Below, in pieces: positions 31,256 to 36,407 of a stretch of DNA of 36,407 nucleotides (the stretch's first letter is position 1; every line of letters starts with the position of its first letter). The position numbers were made by a program, and so were the translations under genes. This stretch comes from Pseudomonadota bacterium (GTDB lineage: Bacteria > Pseudomonadota > Gammaproteobacteria > Burkholderiales > Burkholderiaceae_E): the NCBI GenBank assembly GCA_963204785.1, contig CAUJHG010000030.1, positions 1-36,407 on the forward strand, written 5' to 3'. Below the pieces are notes generated by a model, which searched no databases, had not been told where the DNA came from, and saw nothing but the letters and a program-made list of their open reading frames with translations.

Positions 31256-32764
31256 TCAGCCGAACCTGCCGTGCATGAACCAGCCCTGCCGACGGTCCGG
31301 ATCGGGCAGACGCTGGCGGTAGATCCAGAACATCCGGCCGTCGTCGTCGGCAGCGATGAAGTAGTCGCGCTGCACCAGTGCGCCATCCCACCAGCCGCTC
31401 TCGATGCGCTCCGGGCCGGCGAGCAGCGCGAGCGGACGCTCGCACCAGGGCCGGCCCTGGCGCTCGGCCAGCGGCAGCGGGCGCGTCAGCAGCCAGAGCG
31501 GTCGCGGCAGACCGCCGCTTGTCAGGGACGCAGGAGCCTGGCCCGCAGGTGAGCGGGAGTGGTCGATGGTTTCGATCCGGTAGGCGGCTTCCGGGCGATG
31601 GTCGGCGGCCACCCTCAGGCGCTGCACCTGCTCGCGTCCCAGCCGGGCCTGCAGCCGCTCCACGAGCAGCCCCAGTTCCGCGTGCGTCGAGGCCGGCATC
31701 GGGAACAGCGCGCCGTCGGCCGGGGGCAGTTCGACGATCTCCTCGCAGTGCAGCGCCAGCGTGTGCACTGGCGCCGGCAGCCTGGTGGCCGCCAGGGTCT
31801 CGCGCAGCACGACCAGCAGGCGGACGGCGTCCCGGCTGGGCTCGGCCAGACGCACCCGGAACACCGTGGCAGGCAGGTGTTCGTGCCCGGCGTGGAGATC
31901 GAAGCCGGCGACCGCGGCGTGGCGCGCACCGAGCCAGCCGGAGAGCTGATGCACCAGCCTGCGGGCAGCGAACAGCAGGACGGTGGCGTCGGAAACCTCG
32001 GCGAGCAGATCGAGCCTGGAGCGGAAGCTGCGAGGGGCTTCGAACCAGCGGTGCGGCTCCGCTTGCCGGCCGAAGACGCGATCGAGCTCCGACAGCAGCG
32101 CCGCGCCGAAGCGGCGCGCAAGGCCGGCGCGGGGAAGCGCATCGAGCGCGCCCAGGGTGCGTGCGCCGATCGCACCGAGGCTGTCCAGATGCGCCCGGGC
32201 GTGCTCGAGCAGACCCGCCGGCAGCGGCGCCAGCAGGGCCTGCAGGCGGGCTTCGGAGTCGGCCTGCAGCCCGTCGTCGTGGAGGGCGAGCAGCCAGGCA
32301 CCGGCGGCCACCGGGGCACAGGCGATCTGCGCGCAGAAACCCTGGTCGGACAGATCCCTGCGCATCCTGGCGAGCAGGGCGGCGCGGCCACCGAACAGGC
32401 GCAGGCTGGCTTCGACCTCGAGCAGCAGGCCCAGCGGCGCGCAGGCGGCGTGGCGCCCTGGTCCGGAGCTTTCCCGGGGGCCGTGCCGCAGGCTCACCGA
32501 GGGCGTGAACTGCAGCGCCCAGCAGGCGAGATGCTCGAGGGTCTCGCGCTCGCGGGACTCGTCGCGCTCGATCAGGCGCAGGGCCGGTGCGAGCGCGAGC
32601 GCAGTGGCGCGCCGAATCCTGGGCTGCACCCCGGCGGCGCGGGCCTGCGCATTGGGCTGCAGCACGATCAGGCGCTCGCAGACCGCCATCGGCTGCGGAT
32701 CGGAATCGGTGCAGCCGAGCGACTCGCCGGCCAGGCGCGGCAGGAAGACGGCGATCCAGAGCAT
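31256..32764 (-). CDS. imuB: ImuB, catalytically inactive Y-family polymerase-like mutasome subunit
   Basis: A 502-residue ImuB. The N-terminal region starts [16 protein letters not shown]; the Y-family polymerases have an aspartate pair here, and this sequence has none, as expected for ImuB. The palm-like motif [13 protein letters not shown] matches the remnant of the SYDE site without the catalytic Asp-Glu pair. The middle (about 170-330) contains the finger/little-finger-like part with helix-hairpin-helix segment [20 protein letters not shown]. The C-terminal tail (about 405-502) is the conserved ImuB-only region, including [26 protein letters not shown] and FWIYRQRL. ImuB scaffolds the ImuA-ImuB-DnaE2 mutagenic complex on the sliding clamp. 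Same strand and transcript as imuA and lexA. Confidence 0.92.
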   Translation of the reverse strand: MLWIAVFLPRLAGESLGCTDSDPQPMAVCERLIVLQPNAQARAAGVQPRIRRATALALAPALRLIERDESRERETLEHLACWALQFTPSVSLRHGPRESSGPGRHAACAPLGLLLEVEASLRLFGGRAALLARMRRDLSDQGFCAQIACAPVAAGAWLLALHDDGLQADSEARLQALLAPLPAGLLEHARAHLDSLGAIGARTLGALDALPRAGLARRFGAALLSELDRVFGRQAEPHRWFEAPRSFRSRLDLLAEVSDATVLLFAARRLVHQLSGWLGARHAAVAGFDLHAGHEHLPATVFRVRLAEPSRDAVRLLVVLRETLAATRLPAPVHTLALHCEEIVELPPADGALFPMPASTHAELGLLVERLQARLGREQVQRLRVAADHRPEAAYRIETIDHSRSPAGQAPASLTSGGLPRPLWLLTRPLPLAERQGRPWCERPLALLAGPERIESGWWDGALVQRDYFIAADDDGRMFWIYRQRLPDPDRRQGWFMHGRFG

Positions 32765-32822
32765 GCGGCAGGTCTTGCGGCACAGGCCAGCCAGGCGGCG
32801 TTCCCGGGGGGCAGCGCAGCGC

Positions 32823-33560
32823 TCAGTTCAGCGTCGCGGTGTGCCCGCTGCCGGGATGGATGTGCGCCGTGCCCAGCGAGTGCCCGGCAGGCCGGGGGGC
32901 AGCGCGAGCCCGCAGGCTGATCGCGGCGATCGGCTGAGGCAGGGCCAGCTGGATGGGTGCTGCGAGCACCGGGCCGCGGCGCTTGAGCAACTGGACCGAC
33001 AGCCGCTGCTCCGGCCTGGGGGACAGCAGCAGCCGCAGGGGGGCCGGGGAGGGCTCGAACTGTGCGGCCGCCGGGCGGAACAGGAAGGCAGGCCCCTGGG
33101 CGCCCTGCGTGGCCAGCTGCATTCGACGCAGGTGCTCGGGTCGGGTGCGCTCCTGCGGCAGCCAGGCGAGCAGGGCGCCGAAGCTGGTGCTCCTGAGCGT
33201 CTGCTCGACTGCCCAGAGGCGATCGGCTGCATTCGGGGCCTGGACCATCATCAGGTAGTCGAGGTCGATTCCGAAGCCGGCGAGCGCAGGGGCGTAGGGC
33301 AGATGGGGGGGCGCCAGCAGGATTGCGAGCCTGCGCTCGCGGGTGAGCCGGCGCAGCAGCGGCACCAGCAGACGCAGCTCGCCGATTCCGGGTTCACGCG
33401 CAATCAGTTCGGTGAGCATGCCCAGGGGCCAGCCGGAGCCGGGCAGCTCGGCGTCGAGCGCAGCGAAGCCGCTGGATACTGCCGGCGTGGTGACCTGGCC
33501 GAGACGATCGGCCCGCCAGACCGCAGCGGGCAGGTGCAGGGAACCGGAGGGCTTGCTCAT
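32823..33560 (-). CDS. imuA: ImuA, RecA-like mutasome subunit
   Basis: A 245-residue ImuA (SulA-related RecA-fold) protein, which works with ImuB and DnaE2 in damage-induced mutagenesis. The start SKPSGSLHLPAAVWRADRLG and ALDAELPGSGWPLGMLTELI are family hallmarks. The position of the RecA Walker A loop is degenerate (AREPGIGELRLL, without the usual GKT), which is usual in ImuA and suggests it does not hydrolyse ATP like RecA. The ATG at 33560 lies 19 bases past the lexA stop; imuB starts 58 bases beyond the imuA stop. The C-terminal stretch (PRPAGHSLGTAHIHPGSGHT) is low-complexity. Confidence 0.88.
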   Translation of the reverse strand: MSKPSGSLHLPAAVWRADRLGQVTTPAVSSGFAALDAELPGSGWPLGMLTELIAREPGIGELRLLVPLLRRLTRERRLAILLAPPHLPYAPALAGFGIDLDYLMMVQAPNAADRLWAVEQTLRSTSFGALLAWLPQERTRPEHLRRMQLATQGAQGPAFLFRPAAAQFEPSPAPLRLLLSPRPEQRLSVQLLKRRGPVLAAPIQLALPQPIAAISLRARAAPRPAGHSLGTAHIHPGSGHTATLN

Positions 33561-33579
33561 GGCGATGCGGGGCTTGCGG

Positions 33580-34224
33580 TCAGAGGGATCTGCCGCCGCG
33601 CAGCAGGCCGACGCCAATGCCCTCGAGGGCGAAGTCCTCGCTGCGGGCGTCGACGATGATCGGGGCGTATTCGGGGTTCTCGGGCAGCAGTTCGATGCTG
33701 GCGCCGCGCCGGCGAAGCCGCTTGACGGTGACTTCGTCGCCGACCCGTGCGACGACGATCTGGCCGTTGCGCGCCTCCTGTGCACGGCGCACTGCGAGCA
33801 GGTCGCCGTCGAGGATGCCGGCGTCCCGCATGCTCATGCCGCGAACCTTGAGAAGGTAGTCGGGGCGCTCGGAAAAGAGCCCGGGGTCGAGCGCGTAGTT
33901 GGCCTCGATGTGTTCCTGGGCGAGGAGGGGGCTGCCGGCGGCGACCCGGCCGATCAGGGGCAGGCTGAAGGCGATCTGCACCGCTTGCGGCGCCTCGTTC
34001 CGGGCATCGGGCATCAGGCGCAGACGGATGCCGCGCGAGGTGCCCGAGGTGAGCTCGATGACGCCCTTGCGGGCAAGCGCCTTCAGGTGTTCCTCGGCTG
34101 CGTTGGCGGAGCGGAAGCCGAGTTGCGCGGCGATCTCGGCCCGCGTGGGCGGAAAGCCGGTGTCGGCGATGTGCTGCCGGATCAGGGCGAGGATTTCCTG
34201 CTGTCTTGCGGTGAGCTCGCGCAT
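33580..34224 (-). CDS. lexA: LexA SOS repressor
   Basis: A 214-residue LexA. The N-terminal winged helix-turn-helix is residues 1-70 ([40 protein letters not shown]). The cleavage site is A96-G97 in [10 protein letters not shown], the catalytic serine is S131 (GMSMRD) and the general base is K168 (TVKRL). Self-cleavage on activated RecA releases the SOS genes. The start MRELTARQQ at 34224 is the classical one; an upstream in-frame ATG at 34287 would pass through the SOS box. It heads an apparent lexA-imuA-imuB transcript and is autoregulated by the box 29 bases upstream of the start. Confidence 0.96.
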   Translation of the reverse strand: MRELTARQQEILALIRQHIADTGFPPTRAEIAAQLGFRSANAAEEHLKALARKGVIELTSGTSRGIRLRLMPDARNEAPQAVQIAFSLPLIGRVAAGSPLLAQEHIEANYALDPGLFSERPDYLLKVRGMSMRDAGILDGDLLAVRRAQEARNGQIVVARVGDEVTVKRLRRRGASIELLPENPEYAPIIVDARSEDFALEGIGVGLLRGGRSL

Positions 34225-34252
34225 CGGGGCGGATTCCGGAGGATTGTCGCAG

Positions 34253-34270
34253 ACTGTATTTTCATACAGT
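34253..34270 (-). promoter_or_regulatory. LexA operator (SOS box) of lexA-imuA-imuB
   Basis: ACTGTATTTTCATACAGT is an 18-base palindrome with seven-base arms (ACTGTAT/ATACAGT) and a four-base centre, matching the E. coli-type consensus CTGT-N8-ACAG. It lies 29 bases upstream of the lexA start. A TTGAAA-like -35 hexamer (34282-34287, minus strand) precedes it, so the bound repressor would cover the promoter. Confidence 0.93.
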
Positions 34271-34363
34271 AAGCCGTCGCTTTTCAAGCCCTCCGATATT
34301 TTTCCCGGCGCCGTCAGGAAACTCCTGTGCAGGCTCCGGCATTTGTGGCAAAGTCATCACGAG

Positions 34364-34444
34364 CCGTTCGAAAAAGGCGGCTCTGGAATTGCATTTCTCG
34401 GTCAGCTGGTTCCGGTGTTCCTCGAAATGCAATGTTCGAAACGG
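34364..34444 (+). promoter_or_regulatory. Nested hairpin in the leader of the RRM gene
   Basis: An outer stem pairs CCGTTCGAA (34364-34372) with TTCGAAACGG (34435-34444, one bulged A). Inside it, ATTGCATTTC (34388-34397) pairs perfectly with GAAATGCAAT (34424-34433), leaving a 26-base loop. The structure ends 3 bases before a GAGGA ribosome binding site (34448-34452) and 21 bases before the start. This is consistent with a folding leader that might control translation, for example by temperature. Expression of this RNA is assumed, not shown. Confidence 0.55.
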
Positions 34445-34464
34445 TTCGAGGATTCGTACACCCG

Positions 34465-34932
34465 ATGGGAACCAAGATCTACGTGGGCAACCTGCCCTGG
34501 CGCGCCACCGATGCCCAGCTCTCCGAGCTCTTCGGAGCGCACGGCGAAGTCACCGATGCGCGCATCGTCACCGATCGTGAAACCGGCCGCTCGCGCGGCT
34601 TCGGATTCGTCACCATGGCCTCGGCCGATGCCGCTCAGGCCGCGATCCGTGCGCTCAACGGCTATTCGCTCGAAGGCCGCAGCCTGGTGGTCAACGAGGC
34701 GCGCGAGCAAGGCGGTGGCGGCGGCTTCGGCGGCGGCGGTGGCGGTGGTGGCCGCCGTCCCGGCGGTGGCGGCGGCTACGGCGGCGGCGGCGGTTACCGG
34801 GGTGGCGGCGGCGACCGCGGCGGCGGCGGTGGCTACGGCGGTGGCGGTGGCGGCGATCGCGGCGGCTACGGCGGCGGCGACCGCGAAGGCGGCCGCGGCG
34901 GCCCGCGCCGGGCCCGGCAGTTCGGCCAGTAA
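34465..34932 (+). CDS. Glycine-rich RRM RNA-binding protein (cold-shock type)
   Basis: A 155-residue protein with one RRM (residues 1-80) and a glycine-rich, RGG-type tail (about 86-150). The RNP2 motif is KIYVGNLPW (3-12) and RNP1 is [10 protein letters not shown] (about 44-53). The tail is almost entirely G with scattered R, Y, F and D, like the plant and cyanobacterial Rbp/GRP proteins. Such proteins bind single-stranded RNA, act as RNA chaperones and are often cold-induced. The start MGTKIYVGN at 34465 was chosen because RRM begins at once; in-frame ATGs at 34327 and 34432 would precede the leader. It lies divergent from lexA across 240 bases. Confidence 0.93.
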   Translation: MGTKIYVGNLPWRATDAQLSELFGAHGEVTDARIVTDRETGRSRGFGFVTMASADAAQAAIRALNGYSLEGRSLVVNEAREQGGGGGFGGGGGGGGRRPGGGGGYGGGGGYRGGGGDRGGGGGYGGGGGGDRGGYGGGDREGGRGGPRRARQFGQ

Positions 34933-34947
34933 GCTGCCTGGCCCGGT

Positions 34948-34974
34948 CCAGGCCTGATCGAGCGTCAGGCCTGG
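34948..34974. terminator. Perfect stem-loop after the RRM gene
   Basis: CCAGGCCTGA (34948-34957) pairs with TCAGGCCTGG (34965-34974) around a seven-base loop (TCGAGCG). It lies 16 bases past the RRM stop between convergent genes. The stem is perfect and GC-rich, but the flank is GGTTCGGG with no T-run, so it may act as a Rho-dependent or 3'-end-stabilising structure. Confidence 0.6.
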
Positions 34975-34993
34975 TTCGGGCTATGCCGATCAC

Positions 34994-35016
34994 GGCGGCC
35001 GGGCAATCCGGCCGCC
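34994..35016. terminator. Second perfect stem-loop before the ETF-QO stop
   Basis: GGCGGCCGG (34994-35002) pairs with CCGGCCGCC (35008-35016) around GCAAT. It stands 7 bases beyond the ETF-QO stop on the minus strand. No T-run follows. With the hairpin at 34948-34974 it makes a two-hairpin boundary between convergent transcripts. Confidence 0.55.
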
Positions 35017-35023
35017 CGACGGA

Positions 35024-36407
35024 TCACATCCCGGGGTAGTTCGGGCCTCCGCCTCCCTCCGGCACCACCCACACGATGTTCTGCGTGGGGTCCTTGATGT
35101 CGCAGGTCTTGCAGTGCACGCAGTTCTGCGCGTTGATCTGCAGGCGGTCGCTGCCGTCGTCTTCCTTCACGAACTCGTACACGCCGGCCGGGCAGTAGCG
35201 CTGCTCGGGGCCGGCGTACTTCGCGAGGTTCGTCTTCACCGGGACCGAGGCGTCCTTCAGCGTCAGGTGGATCGGCTGGTTCTCTTCGTGGTTCGTGTTC
35301 GACACGAACACAGAGGACAGCCGGTCGAAGCTCAGCTTGCCGTCGGGCTTCGGATACTCGATGGGCGCGCACTCGGCTGCCGGCTTCAGGTAGGCGTGGT
35401 CGGGCTTGCTCGTGTGCATGGTCCACGGCGCCTTGCCCTTGAAGACCACCTGGTCGATGCCGACCAGCAGCGTGCCCAGCCACAGCCCCTTGCCCATGGC
35501 CGGCTTGAAGTTGCGCGCCCGGTAGAGCTCGTCGTGCAGCCACGAGGCCCGGAAGGCCTCCGGATAGGCGGTGAGGCGGTCGCTCGAGCGGCCCGCGCCG
35601 ACCGCCTCGAAGGCGGCGTCGGCGGCCAGCATGCCGGTCTTGATCGCCGCGTGGCTTCCCTTGATCCGCGAGGCGTTCAGGAAGCCGGCGTCGCAGCCGA
35701 TCAGGCAGCCGCCGGGGAAGGTGAAGTCGGGCAGCGAATTGATGCCGCCGGCGGTGATTGCCCGCGCCCCGTAGGACAGGCGCTTGCCGCCTTCGAGGAA
35801 ATGGCGGATCGCCGGGTGGGTCTTGTAGCGCTGGAATTCCTCGAAGGGCGACAGCCAGGGGTTGCTGTAGTTCAGGCCGACCACGAAGCCGACGGCGACC
35901 TTGTTGTCGTCGAAGTGATAGAGGAAGGAACCGCCGTAGGTGTCGCTCGACAGCGGCCAGCCGGCGGTGTGGATCACCAGGCCGGGCTTGTGCTTGGCCG
36001 GGTCGATCTCCCAGAGCTCCTTCAGGCCGATGCCGTAGCTCTGCGGGTCGCGGCCGGCGTCGAGCGCGAACTTCGAGATCAGCTGCTTGCCCAGGTGGCC
36101 GCGCGCGCCCTCGGCGAAGAAGGTGTACTTCGCGTGCAGTTCCATGCCGGGCTGGAAGGCGTCGGTGGGCTCGCCGTCGCGGCCCACGCCCATGTTGCCG
36201 GTGGCCACGCCCTTCACCGAGCCGTCTTCGTTGTAGAGGATCTCGGAGGCGGCGAAGCCCGGGTAGATCTCCACGCCCAGGGCCTCGGCCTGTTCGCCCA
36301 GCCAGCGCACCACGTTGCCCAGGCTGACCACGTAATTGCCGTGGTTGCGAAAGCAGCCCGGCAGCAGCCAGTTGGGAACCTGCCGCGATCCGCTCTCGGA
36401 CAGGAAC
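35024..36407 (-). CDS. Electron-transfer flavoprotein:ubiquinone oxidoreductase (5' end outside window)
   Basis: The frame stays open on the minus strand from the stop at 35024 to the window edge, giving about 460 of the roughly 550 residues. ETF-QO passes electrons from electron-transfer flavoprotein to ubiquinone at the membrane, using FAD and one 4Fe-4S cluster. The visible part starts FLSESGSRQVPNWLLPGCF, then NHGNYVVSLGNVVRWLGEQA. Further landmarks are EGARGHLGKQLISKF, GGCLIGCDAGFLNASRIKGS and the C-terminal cluster NCVHCKTCDIKDPTQNIVWV. The N-terminal FAD Rossmann motif lies outside the window. Its role is to link acyl-CoA and amino-acid dehydrogenases to respiration. A GTG at 36331 is an internal start-like codon, not the true one. 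Confidence 0.96.
   Translation of the reverse strand, partial: FLSESGSRQVPNWLLPGCFRNHGNYVVSLGNVVRWLGEQAEALGVEIYPGFAASEILYNEDGSVKGVATGNMGVGRDGEPTDAFQPGMELHAKYTFFAEGARGHLGKQLISKFALDAGRDPQSYGIGLKELWEIDPAKHKPGLVIHTAGWPLSSDTYGGSFLYHFDDNKVAVGFVVGLNYSNPWLSPFEEFQRYKTHPAIRHFLEGGKRLSYGARAITAGGINSLPDFTFPGGCLIGCDAGFLNASRIKGSHAAIKTGMLAADAAFEAVGAGRSSDRLTAYPEAFRASWLHDELYRARNFKPAMGKGLWLGTLLVGIDQVVFKGKAPWTMHTSKPDHAYLKPAAECAPIEYPKPDGKLSFDRLSSVFVSNTNHEENQPIHLTLKDASVPVKTNLAKYAGPEQRYCPAGVYEFVKEDDGSDRLQINAQNCVHCKTCDIKDPTQNIVWVVPEGGGGPNYPGM

Noticed and set aside
31017..32783. The long minus-strand frame that links glpK to codons opposite and within imuB
   Set aside because: Only the glpK part has family similarity. 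The rest is an out-of-frame reading through the imuB gene, which is well supported.
34364..34444. A riboswitch
   Set aside because: No conserved aptamer is recognised. A simple nested hairpin is all that can be supported.
34327..34464. Upstream in-frame starts for the RRM gene
   Set aside because: They would translate the leader hairpin, lack a ribosome binding site and add a segment unlike any RRM protein.
34700..34925. GGC-rich repeats in the RRM gene as a DNA repeat element
   Set aside because: They encode the glycine-rich RGG tail of the RRM protein and stay in frame, so the protein explains them.

Overview
The window is uniformly GC-rich, gene-dense chromosomal DNA with mostly housekeeping and fatty-acid/CoA-type genes. 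It suggests a betaproteobacterium, most likely Burkholderiales. The grounds are the lexA-imuA-imuB cassette with an E. coli-type SOS box, a Cys-rich CWC domain, DUF1992 and Lin0512 family proteins, a beta/gamma-type ETF:ubiquinone oxidoreductase and several cold-shock/DUF1294-type proteins. This placement is inference from gene content; no rRNA or other taxonomic marker is present. I see no tRNA, rRNA, CRISPR array, phage or intact insertion sequence.

Layout. 1-336: the end of an ISL3-like transposase (minus strand) abuts the 3' half of a sugE-type SMR gene, and both are broken at the same point. 480-5575: a plus-strand run of small genes: membrane proteins, two lipoproteins (DUF333 and MliC), a cold-shock/DUF1294 fusion, a cupin, a CBS-pair protein, a decayed LysE exporter and a DUF488 protein. 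5577-12381: meso-diaminopimelate dehydrogenase, an EmrE-like SMR pump, a coupled YdhR/TMEM175 pair, a large Nudix plus metallo-beta-lactamase fusion, a crotonase without the usual catalytic glutamates, a small secreted protein and a DUF1992 protein. 12563-14634: a translationally coupled Lin0512/IlvD-Edd dehydratase pair. 14656-19231: an MFS transporter, two tandem overlapping acyl-CoA thioesterase-like genes, a Rid-family protein and a second crotonase. 19300-22657: a PAS-PAS-GGDEF diguanylate cyclase, and a DMT transporter coupled to a hotdog-like protein. 22683-24791: O6-alkylguanine-DNA alkyltransferase, a glutamate racemase carrying a C-terminal Cys-rich CWC domain, and a convergent SH3 protein that overlaps its 3' end. 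25107-29488: nitronate monooxygenase, a Lys-rich small protein, ArfB, a TIGR03862-type flavoprotein, an NTF2-like protein and a glycerophosphodiesterase. 29499-34932: glycerol kinase, the lexA-imuA-imuB mutagenesis cassette under a perfect SOS box, and a glycine-rich RRM protein behind a structured leader. 35024-36407: ETF:ubiquinone oxidoreductase, cut by the window edge.

How the genes fit together. The CoA-related genes (two crotonases, two thioesterases, ETF-QO) suggest acyl-CoA catabolism, although they are not one operon. The glycerophosphodiesterase and glycerol kinase converge and both yield glycerol 3-phosphate. LexA, ImuA and ImuB form a DNA-damage-inducible unit from which the usual dnaE2 partner is absent at this locus. 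Several genes are coupled by ATGA or GTGA overlaps (Lin0512/IlvD, the thioesterases, DMT/hotdog, ArfB/flavoprotein, YdhR/TMEM175).

The points most worth a second look are the MurI-CWC fusion, the Lin0512-IlvD/Edd module, the nested hairpin upstream of the RRM gene, the mutasome without dnaE2, and the transposase/sugE junction. I do not see a clear-cut new defence or mobile system.
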